Part shown: positions 39,903 through 49,432 of the stretch, piece by piece
Layout: every line of letters starts with the position of its first letter
Numbering within the stretch: the stretch's first letter is position 1
From: Bradyrhizobium vignae
GTDB lineage: Bacteria; Pseudomonadota; Alphaproteobacteria; Rhizobiales; Xanthobacteraceae
Length of the DNA: 64,000 nt
Reading direction: 5' to 3'
Assembly: GCF_004114425.1 (NCBI RefSeq)
Contig: NZ_RDQF01000040.1
Span: 1 to 64,000 of the forward strand
Notes under the pieces: model-generated
What the model saw: only the letters and a program-made list of their open reading frames with translations
Databases searched by the model: none
Told to the model about the DNA's origin: nothing
Made by a program: the position numbers and the translations under genes

Positions 39903-40259
39903 TCAGTTGCGCTTGTCCGACGTTGCCGGCTTGGTCACGTCCGGCTGCGCCTTCTGCGACGCCTTGGCCGAGACCTGCTTGTGGTGATGGCGATGCTTGC
40001 GCACGGTCTTGTGCTCGTCGGTGGTGACCGCGGCATTGGCGTTCATCGCCTTCGACTTGGTATCCACCTTGGCATCGGCCTTTGCATCGGGCGCCTTGAC
40101 GCCGGTGTCCGGTTTCGCAGCGGTGGTCGCCGCCTTGGTCTGGCCCTGATCCGCCTTGATCACCGGGGCTGTCGTAGTGGTCTTGCCGGCTTCAGCTGCG
40201 AAGGCAGGGGCTGCGATCACGGAAGCTGCGAGCAAGGCTGCAGAAATCGTCTTCAACAT
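39903..40259 (-). CDS. Exported Ala/Lys/Thr-rich protein with a His-rich segment
   Basis: A 118-residue secreted protein. The signal peptide MLKTISAALLAASVIAAPAFA is followed by repeated TTAPVIKADQGQTKAA and DAKADAKVDTKSK residues, then a basic HRHHHKQ cluster. An AGGAG site precedes the ATG at 40259. The His cluster could bind metal. The mature part is disordered in character. Confidence 0.7.
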   Translation of the reverse strand: MLKTISAALLAASVIAAPAFAAEAGKTTTTAPVIKADQGQTKAATTAAKPDTGVKAPDAKADAKVDTKSKAMNANAAVTTDEHKTVRKHRHHHKQVSAKASQKAQPDVTKPATSDKRN

Positions 40260-40430
40260 GGTGGTCTCCTCTTGCAAGGATCTTGAGGCGGCGCCCTCTC
40301 GTCACCCCTTCGATCGTGGGTCGGAGCCTAGGCGTGGCGCGCTGAACCCAGTCTGAAGCCCCTTGCAGGCTTCCGTTCATCTCGATGACAAGTTTGTCAT
40401 CCGCGGCTGGGCGAACAGCGCGACTTGGGT

Positions 40431-40463
40431 AATAGAACTTGGCGAATAGAACTTGGCGAATAG
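40431..40463 (+). repeat. 14-bp tandem repeat
   Basis: AATAGAACTTGGCG occurs twice head to tail (40431-40444, 40445-40458), with a partial third AATAG. It lies about 95 bases upstream of the TPR-protein gene. This is probably a small replication-slippage expansion near its promoter. Confidence 0.6.
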
Positions 40464-40555
40464 ATCGTGCGAAGCGGGAATGTTTCCGCCCGATGGGTGT
40501 TCCGGTCTTTGGGCAATCGTGTAGGATCGCCACGTTCCATACGGGAGACTTTTAG

Positions 40556-41098
40556 ATGCGCAAACTCTCAACGCTTGTTGTGCCGGGCTTGGTCGCCATG
40601 ACGTTGGCGGCTGCGCCGGTGCTGTCCAGCGCCTACGCCGCTGGCAGCGACGAGCCGTCCTCACCGCCGAAATCGGACTCCTCGTCCAAGAAGGGCAAGA
40701 AGAAGAGCTCTTCCGTTAGCGATCCCAAATTCCTGGCTGCCTATCGCACCGCCTACGCCGCGGTCTACGACAAGCACGATTACACGGGCGCGATCGACCA
40801 GCTGAAGTCGCTGGGGCGCGACGACGTCGCCGACGTCGCCAACCTGATCGGCTATTCCTATCGCAAGCTCGGCGACTACCAGTGGTCGAAGGTCTATTAC
40901 GAGCTGGCGCTGAAGGACGATCCGAACCACGTGCGCACCTGGCAGTATTACGGCCTCTGGCAGCTCGAGCAGGGCAACCGCGAACAGGCGCAGTATCATC
41001 TGAACAAGATCGCCTCGCTCGCCGGCACCGACAGCTCTGAATATCGCTCGCTTGCCGCAGCGCTCGACAAGCCGACCGGCGCGACGCTGGTCTACTGA
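40556..41098 (+). CDS. Exported TPR-repeat protein
   Basis: A 180-residue protein with a signal peptide (MRKLSTLVVPGLVAMTLAAA, cleavage near AYA), a Ser/Lys-rich linker and two to three TPR-like helix pairs: ADVANLIGYSYRKLGDYQWS, YYELALKDDPNHVRTWQYYG and LWQLEQGNREQAQYHLNKI. It is periplasmic. TPR proteins mediate protein contacts; the partner is not known. A terminator follows at 41126. Confidence 0.8.
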   Translation: MRKLSTLVVPGLVAMTLAAAPVLSSAYAAGSDEPSSPPKSDSSSKKGKKKSSSVSDPKFLAAYRTAYAAVYDKHDYTGAIDQLKSLGRDDVADVANLIGYSYRKLGDYQWSKVYYELALKDDPNHVRTWQYYGLWQLEQGNREQAQYHLNKIASLAGTDSSEYRSLAAALDKPTGATLVY

Positions 41099-41125
41099 GA
41101 CCAATCGCATCTTCTGACGAAGCGG

Positions 41126-41153
41126 ACGGGCACAACCTCAGGGTTGTGCCCGT
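41126..41153 (+). terminator. Terminator after the TPR gene
   Basis: ACGGGCACAACC (41126-41137) pairs with GGTTGTGCCCGT (41142-41153), loop TCAG, followed by TCTGCATTTT. A strong intrinsic terminator. Confidence 0.8.
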
Positions 41154-41209
41154 TCTGCATTTTCGGCTAGCCTCGCGCACCCAATCCTCCCTCGCAAATT
41201 GGTTTCGCA

Positions 41210-42595
41210 ATGGACACGTGGCTGCGATCCGCGATCGACTACATCGGCTCCTGGATCGAATTCCAACTGACGACAATCCAGCAGCCGGGCGTCATCGTGG
41301 CCTTCGCCCATCGCGGCGAGGTCGTCGCCGAGCATGCATTCGGCCTCGCCAATCTCGACACCGGCGAGAAGCTCACGCCGCGCCACCGCTTCCGCATCGC
41401 CTCCCATTCCAAGAGCTTCACCTCGGCCGGCATCATGAAGCTGCGCGAGCAGCGCAAGATCCGGCTCGACGACATGGTCGGCCAATATGTCGGCGGCCTG
41501 CATCCGCGCGTCGCCGAGACGACGATCGCGCAAGTGCTCTCGCACAGCGCGGGGCTGACGCGCGACGGCGCCGATTCCGGCCAGTTCATCGACAGCCGCC
41601 CCTATCTCGATGCCAACGAGCTGCTCGCGGAATTGAAGCAGGCCACCGCAATCGAGCCCGGCACCCGCTTCAAATATTCCAATCACGGCTTTGGGCTGAT
41701 CGGCCTCGTGATCGAGGCCGTGACCAAGGAGCCCTACCCGGTCTGGATCAAGCGCGAGATCATCGAACCCGCGGGCTTACGCGAAACCGAGCCAAATACG
41801 CCGCTTGCCAAGGGCACGCCGTTCGCGTGCGGTCATACGCGCAAAGTGCCGCTGGGCGAGCGGGGCGTGATCCCCGGCGACAATCCCGCACATGCGATGG
41901 CATCCGCCGCAGGCTTCGTCGCCACCGCCGCCGACACCGCCCGCTTCTTCGCGCAGCTGGCACCCAATGCGAGGAAGAGCGTGCTGTCGGTCGCGAGCCG
42001 CCGCGAGATGACGCGACACCATTGGCGCATCCCGCAGAGCTTCGAGGCCTACTATGGCTTGGGCGTCAATGCCGGCAAAACCGACGGCTGGGACTGGTTC
42101 GGCCATGGCGGCGGTTTCCAGGGCTACATCTCCCGGACCTGCGCCATTCCCGCCTGCGAGCTTTCGATCAGCATCCTCAGCAACTCCATCGACGGCGCGG
42201 CCCCGTTCTGGATGGATGGCGCGATGCAGATCCTGCGTGTCTTCCAGACCCGCGGCGCGCCCGACCGGCGCGTGCGCGACTGGACCGGCCGATGGTGGAC
42301 GATCTGGGGCGCGACCGATCTCGTGCCCGCGGGCAACCGCGTGCTCGTCGCCAATCCGCAGTTCAACAATCCGTTCATGGATGCCGCCGAGATCGAAGTC
42401 ACCGGCCGCGACAAGGGCAAGCTCGCCTGGGCTGCCGGCTATTCCAGCCATGGCGAGCCGGTGCGCCGGATCCGTGACAAGCGCGGCAAGATCAGCGACA
42501 TCTGGATCGCTGGCGCGAATGTGAAGCCGGAAAACGCCGTGGCACGCGAGATCGCGCGCCGGTATCCGCCGCGCAAGCGAAGGCCTACTCCCTGA
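41210..42595 (+). CDS. Serine hydrolase, beta-lactamase (class C/esterase) family
   Basis: A 461-residue protein with the S-x-x-K motif Ser65-His-Ser-Lys68 in RIASHSKSF and the Tyr-Ser-Asn motif in FKYSNHGFGL (about residue 161), plus an HGGGFQGY segment as the third motif. These are typical of class C beta-lactamase-like esterases and D-aminopeptidases. No signal peptide is evident, so it is probably a cytoplasmic esterase or peptidase rather than a drug-resistance enzyme. Its 3' end overlaps the convergent S10 peptidase gene by 11 bases. Confidence 0.87.
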   Translation: MDTWLRSAIDYIGSWIEFQLTTIQQPGVIVAFAHRGEVVAEHAFGLANLDTGEKLTPRHRFRIASHSKSFTSAGIMKLREQRKIRLDDMVGQYVGGLHPRVAETTIAQVLSHSAGLTRDGADSGQFIDSRPYLDANELLAELKQATAIEPGTRFKYSNHGFGLIGLVIEAVTKEPYPVWIKREIIEPAGLRETEPNTPLAKGTPFACGHTRKVPLGERGVIPGDNPAHAMASAAGFVATAADTARFFAQLAPNARKSVLSVASRREMTRHHWRIPQSFEAYYGLGVNAGKTDGWDWFGHGGGFQGYISRTCAIPACELSISILSNSIDGAAPFWMDGAMQILRVFQTRGAPDRRVRDWTGRWWTIWGATDLVPAGNRVLVANPQFNNPFMDAAEIEVTGRDKGKLAWAAGYSSHGEPVRRIRDKRGKISDIWIAGANVKPENAVAREIARRYPPRKRRPTP

Positions 42596-44156
42596 TCAGC
42601 GTCTCGACCTCGCTACGGAACGCCTGCCGCGATCCGTCGCGCGAATAGAACATGTGGCCGCCGGGATAGACGACGAACTTCACGCGCTGCGTCACGAAGG
42701 CCGGCAGCTGATCGAGCACTCGCTTCGTTCCGAAATAGGGCGTGGCGAGGTCGAACAGGCCGTGCGCGACCAGCACGTTCAGCTTCGCATCGGTGGCGAG
42801 GATCTGGCGCAGCTCGGAGACCGATTGCGGCGGGTTGATGCCGCGGCCGAAATCCCAGTGGCCTTCCACGGTGCCGTTCAGGACTTCATAGGAGCCGTCC
42901 GGCCGCCAGTTGAGCTTGCGCGTCAGGACGTCGACGGCCGCACTCGTCAGCGGCGCCTGTAGCGCGTCGCCCGAGGGATCGCCGAAGCGCGAGCTGCCGG
43001 AATCCGGATAGGGATCGAAGCCGCGGACCGAGCCGTCGTAGCGCCCCGTCACCTTGCCGTTCTTGCGGTCGAGCTCGCGGCGAAATTCACCGACGTCGAA
43101 GCGCCCGGCGAGCCTGCGGCTGACCGCCTGGTCGATCCCGGTGAGCTCGGCGACCCTGTCGGCGAGACGATTGGTTGCCTCCTTGTCCGCCTCGCCCTTG
43201 ACGAGATCGGTCAGGAATTCGCCGCGCGCGTAAGCCTCGACGTCGGCGAGGTCGGCGCGCTTGACCGGTCCCTTGGCTTCGCGCGCCACTGCGACATAGC
43301 TCGGCAGCGTCGCCACATATTGCAGGAGGCTCGTGCCGGTGAACTCGCGGAAATCCAAGAGCGGCGACACCATGATCAGTCCCCTGACGCCGATACCGTG
43401 CTGAAGCTGCAGCTGGCGCACGACCTTCGGCCCGCGAATGCCGCCATAGCTCTCGCCCGCGACGTATTTCGGCGAGGTCAGCCGGTCGTGCTTTTCGAGC
43501 CAGCGCCGGATCACGAGCGCGATCGAATTGACGTCGCCGTCGACGGAGTAGAAGGATTTGCGCGCGTCCTCGCCGCTCGCGACGAAGCGGCTGTAGCCGG
43601 TGCTGACGGGATCGATGAAGACGAGATCGGTGAAGTCGAGCCAGGTTTCCGCGTTCGGTTTCACTTCGGGCGAGGCCGAGGGCGACAGGGCCTCGCCATC
43701 GAGCGGCAGCCGCCACGGACCGGCCGTGCCGAACTGGAGCCACGCCGAGGACGCGCCGGGCCCGCCATTGAACAGGAACGTCACCGGGCGCGTCGCGCGG
43801 TCGGCACCGTCGAGCTCATAGGAGGTGACGGCGATGTCGGCCAGCGGCTCGCCCTTGCCATCGAACACGCGGATCGAACCGGCGGTCGCGGCGAAATTGA
43901 GGGTCCGGCCGGGCAGATCGAGCGTCTGCTTCGTGGTCGAATCCGGCGGCAGACGGTGTAGCTCGGCGGTCGATGACGATGTCTGCGATGCGCTCTGCGC
44001 GCCGCCACCGCGCCCGCCCTTCTGTTGTCCGGCCGGCGATGCCGTATCGGAGCGCGGCTGCGGCGGATCATCCGCGTGCGCAAAGTCCGCGAGCGCGAAA
44101 GCCGCGACCGCCAGCACCAGACTCGCGTGACGGAGCACCGGCAAGTTCGTGACCAT
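42585..44156 (-). CDS. S10-family serine carboxypeptidase-like protein
   Basis: A 523-residue exported peptidase. The signal peptide is followed by a Gly/Ser/Gln-rich linker (residues 30-65). The S10 features are TFLFNGGPGASSAW (oxyanion hole, about 129-142), the nucleophile Ser in AGESYGGIRGPKV, the catalytic Asp in HGLFDLATPYFGTKR and the His in YPGGHMFYSR. It is probably periplasmic and trims C-terminal residues from peptides. It is convergent with the serine hydrolase gene. Confidence 0.9.
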   Translation of the reverse strand: MVTNLPVLRHASLVLAVAAFALADFAHADDPPQPRSDTASPAGQQKGGRGGGAQSASQTSSSTAELHRLPPDSTTKQTLDLPGRTLNFAATAGSIRVFDGKGEPLADIAVTSYELDGADRATRPVTFLFNGGPGASSAWLQFGTAGPWRLPLDGEALSPSASPEVKPNAETWLDFTDLVFIDPVSTGYSRFVASGEDARKSFYSVDGDVNSIALVIRRWLEKHDRLTSPKYVAGESYGGIRGPKVVRQLQLQHGIGVRGLIMVSPLLDFREFTGTSLLQYVATLPSYVAVAREAKGPVKRADLADVEAYARGEFLTDLVKGEADKEATNRLADRVAELTGIDQAVSRRLAGRFDVGEFRRELDRKNGKVTGRYDGSVRGFDPYPDSGSSRFGDPSGDALQAPLTSAAVDVLTRKLNWRPDGSYEVLNGTVEGHWDFGRGINPPQSVSELRQILATDAKLNVLVAHGLFDLATPYFGTKRVLDQLPAFVTQRVKFVVYPGGHMFYSRDGSRQAFRSEVETLIRE

Positions 44157-44412
44157 GATCGTTCTCCCTGCCCGGCCCTGACAGCCGGTGAGAACGGAAA
44201 GCTTAGCGCGGAATTGCGACGGTTTGGGGGATCATTGGTCTGGAGGGGCCTGAAGAAGCCGGCCAGGTTCAAATCGCCCGGTTCTGTGCTTAAATCCGGT
44301 TGCACAGTCCCTGTTAGGTTTGGCGGGCGGTCATCCTCGACAATGGATGCTTAGGTCGTATAGACGAGCCCGGCGGAACTTTTCTCCAGCAAGGCGGCCC
44401 TGCCGAGAAGCC

Positions 44413-45192
44413 ATGACCAAGCCCTCGCGATACGACCGGATCGCCTTCGTCGCCAGCCCGAGTAACGAGGCGCAGGTCGCCTTCGGCCAGCTCACCAGGG
44501 ACTATGGCAATTGCGACCCCAAGGAGGCCGACGTCGTCGTCGCACTCGGCGGCGATGGCTTGATGCTCCAGACGCTGCACCAGCACATGCACACGGGGAA
44601 GCCGATCTACGGCATGCACCGCGGCACCGTCGGCTTCCTGATGAACGAGTATTCGACGCACGATCTGCGCGCGCGGCTCGAGGCGGCCCATGAATCCGAG
44701 ATCAATCCGCTGCTGATGCGCGCGACCGATGTCAATGACCACGTCCATCTGCACCACGCCATCAACGAGGTCGCCCTGTTCCGGCAGACCTACCAGGCGG
44801 CGCGGCTGCGTATCCTGATCGACGAGCGCGAGCGCATGTCCGAGCTGATTGCGGATGGCATCATGGTGGCGACGCCGGCCGGCTCGACCGCCTACAATCT
44901 CTCCGCCCAGGGACCGATCCTGCCGATCAACGCCGCGTTGCTGGCGCTGACACCCATCAGCGCCTTCCGCCCGCGCCGCTGGCGCGGTGCGCTGCTGCCC
45001 AACACGGCCTATGTCGTGATCGAGGTGCTGGAGGGCGACAAGCGGCCCGTGGCAGCCGTCGCCGACCACGACGAGGTGCGCGACGTCCGCCGCGTCGAGG
45101 TGCTGTCCGACAGGACGATCGCGATGCGGATGCTGTTCGACCCCGGCCACAGCCTGGAAGAGCGCATCCTGCGCGAGCAGTTCGGCTATTGA
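44413..45192 (+). CDS. nadK: NAD kinase
   Basis: A 259-residue NAD kinase that makes NADP from NAD and ATP in the cytoplasm. The GGDG motif is at residues 46-49 (VVALGGDGLML), the NE motif is in GFLMNEYS, and the nucleotide region reads MVATPAGSTAYNLSAQGPI. The length is typical for alphaproteobacterial NadK. The start at 44413 opens the fold (YDRIAFVASPSNEAQ); the frame is open to 44320 without a ribosome site. Confidence 0.94.
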   Translation: MTKPSRYDRIAFVASPSNEAQVAFGQLTRDYGNCDPKEADVVVALGGDGLMLQTLHQHMHTGKPIYGMHRGTVGFLMNEYSTHDLRARLEAAHESEINPLLMRATDVNDHVHLHHAINEVALFRQTYQAARLRILIDERERMSELIADGIMVATPAGSTAYNLSAQGPILPINAALLALTPISAFRPRRWRGALLPNTAYVVIEVLEGDKRPVAAVADHDEVRDVRRVEVLSDRTIAMRMLFDPGHSLEERILREQFGY

Positions 45193-45532
45193 GCCCGACA
45201 GCGCATCATTGCTCGCACGGCTGAATCGCGTCCAGGCCGCTCGCCATGGCGGGATCACTGAGTAGGCCGAAATCCCTGACGACGGGGTGAAGCTCTTCGT
45301 CTCCGACGTCATCAGGTAGATCGTGACGGGCAGCGTGGCCTGCGGCGCCGCATTGGTGCGACAGAATTCCTTGGCTGCGACACCGACCCCCATCGCCCCG
45401 TGCTTGCCTTGCTTCCCCTGCTCGACCATCGAGGCGCGCAACGCCTCGAAACGCGTGGCATCCTCTGGCAACCCTTCGTTAACCGCCAGCGCGATATGGT
45501 TAACGAAAGTTGACCGCTTTGGCCCAGGCGTC
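45193..45532. other. 340-bp interval without a firm gene
   Basis: No gene can be supported with confidence. Two minus-strand frames have stretches that look protein-like; one ends VVRDFGLLSDPAMASGLDAI and stops at about 45203, as the tail of an exported protein might. Neither has a good start, and they are in different frames, so this may be a decayed gene. The promoter of the response-regulator gene must also lie here. Confidence 0.4.
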
Positions 45533-46078
45533 ATGTTCCGCATCGATTTCAACAAGCTGCGCTTCCTCGTCTGCGACGACAATCCGCACATGCGCCGCAT
45601 CCTGCGGACGCTGCTGCATTCCTTCGGCGCGCGCGAGGTCTACGAAGCCGAGGACGGCGCCACCGCGCTCGAAATGTACAGTCATTACGTGCCCGACATC
45701 GTCATCAGCGATTGGGCAATGCCGATCTTCGACGGGCTCGAGCTCGCGCAGATGATCCGGCAGCCGGAATCCAAGGGCAACCCTTACGCGCCGATCATCA
45801 TGCTGACGGGCCATTCCGAGAAGCGCCGCGTCACGGTCGCGCGCGATGCCGGTGTCACCGAATTCCTGGCCAAGCCGATCTCGGCCAAGGGACTCTATCA
45901 ACGCATCCTCAACGTGGTCGCCAATCCCCGCCCCTTCATCAAGACCAAGACCTATTTCGGTCCGGACCGGCGCCGCAACACCAACTCCGCCTATATGGGT
46001 CCCGAGCGCCGCGTCGGCGAAAAGCACGAGGTGCTGCAGCAGCCCTCACTGCTCGACAAGGCCCGCTCCACCATCTAG
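45533..46078 (+). CDS. CheY-like response regulator
   Basis: A 181-residue protein with one receiver domain: acidic pair Asp15-Asp16 (FLVCDDNPHM), phospho-acceptor Asp60 (VISDWAMPIFDGL), Thr in IIMLTGHSE and Lys about 111 in FLAKPISAKGLYQ. A short C-terminal tail (FGPDRRRNTNSAYMGPERR) has no DNA-binding domain; the FGPDRRR motif recurs in such single-domain regulators. It is followed at 46108 by an HPt-domain gene, suggesting a phosphorelay. Confidence 0.9.
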   Translation: MFRIDFNKLRFLVCDDNPHMRRILRTLLHSFGAREVYEAEDGATALEMYSHYVPDIVISDWAMPIFDGLELAQMIRQPESKGNPYAPIIMLTGHSEKRRVTVARDAGVTEFLAKPISAKGLYQRILNVVANPRPFIKTKTYFGPDRRRNTNSAYMGPERRVGEKHEVLQQPSLLDKARSTI

Positions 46079-46107
46079 CGCAACGTCCTTCAGGCGAGGC
46101 AGGCATC

Positions 46108-46686
46108 ATGGCGAAGAACAGCGCAAAGGACATCGAGGTCAAGGCCTTCGCCACGCATCAGATCATCACGCAGCCCAACCCACTGCGCAAGGTCCTGCGC
46201 CGCGTCGAAGCAAAGGACGCGGACGATCCGGTCGGCCGCGCCGAGCAGGCGCTCGCAAGCCTGGCCGGTGAGTTCAAGGACTGGATGGCGATCGAGGTCG
46301 AGAGACTGTCGGCCGCCTGGACTGCCGTGCAGAAGCATGGCTTCACCAAGGAACTGCGCGACGAGCTGTTTCACGCCGCACACGACATCAAGGGCGATGC
46401 GGCGACTTTCGGCTTTCCTTCGGCAGCGGGAATCGCCGAGAGCCTGTGCCGCGTCATCGAGCACGCGCCTGATCTGGAAAAGGTGCCGGCCGAGCTGTTC
46501 ACGCACCACATCAACGCCATTCTCGCCATCGTGCACGAGAACACCAGGCTCGACAGGATCAGCGTCTCCGCCGAGCTCAGCCGCCGCCTGCGCAAGGTCG
46601 CCGACGACTATCTCACCCAGGTCAACCGCGACCGCCCCGAGCATCTCGAGGTGATCCTGGCCCCGACCATCGCGCCGGTGGATTGA
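46108..46686 (+). CDS. HPt-domain (histidine phosphotransfer) protein
   Basis: A 192-residue protein with an all-helical Hpt core. The phospho-accepting His is about residue 92 in LFHAAHDIKGDAATFGFP, the exact H-x-x-K-G pattern, followed by GIAESLCRVIEHA. The N-terminal 50 residues are poorly structured. It lies 29 bases after the response regulator, in an operon with it, and may pass phosphate between a histidine kinase and that regulator. Confidence 0.85.
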   Translation: MAKNSAKDIEVKAFATHQIITQPNPLRKVLRRVEAKDADDPVGRAEQALASLAGEFKDWMAIEVERLSAAWTAVQKHGFTKELRDELFHAAHDIKGDAATFGFPSAAGIAESLCRVIEHAPDLEKVPAELFTHHINAILAIVHENTRLDRISVSAELSRRLRKVADDYLTQVNRDRPEHLEVILAPTIAPVD

Positions 46687-46703
46687 AGCCTCTCTCCTCT
46701 CGA

Positions 46704-46778
46704 CATTGCGAGCGCAGCGAAGCAAATCCGGACTGTCCCCGCGGCGGGATTCTGGATTGCTTCGCTGCGCTCGCAATG
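46704..46778. repeat. REP-type palindrome with 22-bp perfect arms
   Basis: Bases 46704-46725 (starting CATTGCGAGCGCAGC) are the exact reverse complement of 46757-46778. The pair encloses a 31-base core containing GTCCCCGCGGCGGG. It lies between two convergent genes, as Bradyrhizobium REP elements commonly do, and could stabilise or end both transcripts. Confidence 0.8.
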
Positions 46779-46797
46779 ACGGAGTTTGCGGATCCGG

Positions 46798-47973
46798 CTA
46801 CGCTGCAATCAGATCGTCGTATACCGGATCGATCGAATCATCCGCGACCAGCTCGTCGCAGAACAGCCGTGCCTCTTCGCGCGCGGATTCGGTGGCGAAG
46901 CGGCGCAGCAGGACCATCAGCGGCTCGGTGGCGCCCCGATCGGTCTCGCAATGGGTGAGCACGCGCTCGACCATGCGCCGGCGCAGCCGCACCGCGCCGT
47001 CGTCGCTATCGACGAAGCCCTGCTCGTGGCAGGCATCGAGCGCGATCTGGAATGCCGCAAACGTCGCCTCGGGAAGGCCGGCGCGGCGCAGCAGCGCGTG
47101 CAAGCTGTTGCCGCCCCGGTCGTGCAGCAGCGCGGTGACGCGTGCCAGCGGTAGGTCGGCAAGCTCGGCGAGAGCCGCATCGAACAAATCGAGATTGCTC
47201 GACAGCAGTGCGCGCAGGATCAGCCCCGCGGTCAGCTGGCCAGTGATGCGCAAATGCCGGACCAGGTCTTGCATGTCCTCGCCGCGCGAGCGCGCCGCGA
47301 TGTTCATGGTGGAGCGGTCGCGTGCCTCGATCGTGATGCGGTCCGCGCGGTCGGCGCTCAGCCAGTTCCGCGCCACGACGAATTGCGCCAGCGTCTCCGA
47401 GAGCTTTGCCACCAGCGCGGCACGCGTTGCGGCCGGAAGATCCTCCAGCACCAGCATCGCCTCGCGGATTGCTGCGAGATGGCCGTGACGCTCGACGATG
47501 CGGTGCCAGGAGAACGGAGCCAGCTCCGCGTGGGGATTTTCGATCAGCTCCAGTGCGGCAGCCGCGCAGCCGACTTCGGCGATCGCGGCGCAGACCGATA
47601 CAGGCAATGCGATGCGGCGGGCCACCGCACATTGCACCTCCTCGTTGCCGGTCGCGACGATATCGACGAGATCGGCGTCGATCAGCAGCGGAGAATGTTC
47701 GAGCACGGGCAGCGCGACGCTCGGCTGATCTGCCGACAAGGCCCGCACGATTGCGGCGGGCGCATCAAGGCTGCGGGCAAAGGCCTGGGCCATCGCCTGC
47801 CGCACCAGCGGCGAGGGATCGTCGAGCAGCATCAGAAGCGCGCCTTCGGCGGCGATGCGGTCGTCTGCAGAAAGGTCCGAGATCAGCCAGGCCCGCGCCA
47901 ACGCCCGTGTTGCCTCGGCCCGCTCGCCGGCGGGCGCCGTCCTGATCCAATGAATGAACTGCCGAACAATCAT
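46798..47973 (-). CDS. DUF2336-family protein
   Basis: A 391-residue, wholly helical protein of the DUF2336 type, found mainly in alphaproteobacteria. Repeated helical segments include LLDDPSPLVRQAMAQAFARS, VDIVATGNEEVQCAVARR and QFVVARNWLSADRADRIT, like HEAT repeats. Members often lie beside response regulators and polarity or cell-cycle signalling genes; here an HPt gene is convergent with it. It has no enzymatic motif. Confidence 0.8.
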   Translation of the reverse strand: MIVRQFIHWIRTAPAGERAEATRALARAWLISDLSADDRIAAEGALLMLLDDPSPLVRQAMAQAFARSLDAPAAIVRALSADQPSVALPVLEHSPLLIDADLVDIVATGNEEVQCAVARRIALPVSVCAAIAEVGCAAAALELIENPHAELAPFSWHRIVERHGHLAAIREAMLVLEDLPAATRAALVAKLSETLAQFVVARNWLSADRADRITIEARDRSTMNIAARSRGEDMQDLVRHLRITGQLTAGLILRALLSSNLDLFDAALAELADLPLARVTALLHDRGGNSLHALLRRAGLPEATFAAFQIALDACHEQGFVDSDDGAVRLRRRMVERVLTHCETDRGATEPLMVLLRRFATESAREEARLFCDELVADDSIDPVYDDLIAA

Positions 47974-48262
47974 GCTGCTTCCGGCTTACACAACAAACGA
48001 AAATGGTGACGGCTCGTCACTTGCAACACAAAATAAACCACGACGCTTAACAAAGCGTTCACCATAACTGGCTGGTTTTATTGATGATTTGTTAAGGGAA
48101 CAAAGGCGCCCGCGAGCCGTTCCCCCGGGACGCTGCGCAGCATGCAAGTAATGCGCTGCCGAGCCGGATGCCCAGAGTTCAGAGAGCGGAGCTTGTTGCG
48201 CGGGTCCCGGCTCTGCCAGCAGCGTTTCACGCTGCAGCGCGTCCGGGACACGAGCGCGGACA

Positions 48263-49282
48263 CTAGCTCGAGAACGTACCGCTGCGATCGCTAAAGAGAT
48301 CGAGCGGCTGCGGCGGCCGCACATCCGGCGTCACTGATGCGACTGACGTAAGAGAGGCATTGTTGCCCCACAATTTCTGCACCGTCGCCGAGACCGGCTG
48401 CGTGGCGTCGCCGGGCTGATAGATCGAACGAAACACCGGCGTGCTCGGGACGTTGTCCGCGACGGAGCTTGGCGAAGTCGCACTGACGGGCGTCACGGCG
48501 CGTGTGTTCGGGAAGGTCTGAAGATAGACGGCGTTGTCGATCACCGGTGCGGTCGGCTGCACGCCGTTCGCGCTCGCGACCTCAGTTGTCGACGGCGTGC
48601 CGCCATACATCGCCATCGCGCTCCGCGTGACTTTCGAATTCGCTGCACTGGCGTAACGTGCGTCGAGCACCGAGTAGACCTCGGAGACACTGCGGGCGCG
48701 GCCGTCCCTGGCGTAGAAGATCGAGCGGTTGGCGGCAGCCGCGTTGGGAAACAGCCGCGCGCCGACCGCTTGGGGATTGTCCTCGGCATTGGCGATCAGT
48801 TTTGCGGCCCCGCCGACGCCCATGAAATGCGCCATGTAGAGCTCGCTGTCGCTTGGCCTGCGGCCGAGCAGACCGGTGAGCTTGAAACTATTCGACTGCG
48901 TCAGCGCTGCCGCCATGGTGGATGCGGCCTCCGGGTCATCGCGCAGCTTCATGATCGAACGCTTCATGACGGGGTCGCTGACGGTATAGGTGCCCGACGA
49001 TGTCTTGGTGATGGCGTCGGCGAAGCTGCCATAGCCGAGCTGCGCGCCCGCCTCCTTCACGGTGCCGAGCCAGGTCTGGTCGATGAACTGATAGAGCCCG
49101 TGCGCGGACGAGGTGGTGGCGCCTGCCGTCGGGTCGAAATCCGATTCCATCTTGGCGGTGGTCAGCATGTACTGGAAGCTGACGCCGGAGATATTCGAGG
49201 CCTGCTTGATCGCGCCGGCGACGCGCGCCCGCGACGGATCGAGTCCGGCCGCCTGCGTGGCACTGGAATTGTCGATCGACAT
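48263..49282 (-). CDS. Lytic transglycosylase-domain protein
   Basis: A 339-residue protein with an SLT-like fold at the N terminus: catalytic Glu about 46 in LTTAKMESDFDPTA, then SSAHGLYQFIDQTWL and a LTGLLGRRPSDSELYMAHFMG block. A long Ser/Thr/Val-rich tail follows. The ATG at 49282 lacks a signal peptide; the frame upstream to 49342 is basic. It resembles muramidases such as those supporting flagella or secretion systems. It would cleave peptidoglycan glycan strands if exported. Confidence 0.85.
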   Translation of the reverse strand: MSIDNSSATQAAGLDPSRARVAGAIKQASNISGVSFQYMLTTAKMESDFDPTAGATTSSAHGLYQFIDQTWLGTVKEAGAQLGYGSFADAITKTSSGTYTVSDPVMKRSIMKLRDDPEAASTMAAALTQSNSFKLTGLLGRRPSDSELYMAHFMGVGGAAKLIANAEDNPQAVGARLFPNAAAANRSIFYARDGRARSVSEVYSVLDARYASAANSKVTRSAMAMYGGTPSTTEVASANGVQPTAPVIDNAVYLQTFPNTRAVTPVSATSPSSVADNVPSTPVFRSIYQPGDATQPVSATVQKLWGNNASLTSVASVTPDVRPPQPLDLFSDRSGTFSS

Positions 49283-49386
49283 GATGAAGTGCCCGCCCCG
49301 TGCGGCGTTGCGGCACCGGCAATTCGGCGCCCGTCGTCTCACCGTGGGACAGGTATGGTTAATGCGGGGTTAATTGGACGCGAATG

Positions 49387-49427
49387 GTCATTCCGGGGCG
49401 CGCGAGACGGTGCGAACCCGGAATGAC
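49387..49427. repeat. REP-type palindrome
   Basis: GTCATTCCGGG (49387-49397) and CCCGGAATGAC (49417-49427) are inverted copies, six bases from the hisI stop. The same sequence starts the larger repeat at 51344-51434. Confidence 0.75.
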
Positions 49428-49432
49428 GGACG

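Noticed and set aside
41210..42595. Acquired beta-lactamase resistance gene
   Set aside because: The SxxK and YSN motifs show the fold, but there is no signal peptide. The length and context are those of chromosomal class C-like esterases/peptidases, with no mobile element around it.
44314..45600. 428-codon minus-strand frame opposite nadK
   Set aside because: It is antisense to the well-supported NAD kinase. Only the portion beyond 45192 is open to discussion and is noted separately as a possible relic.
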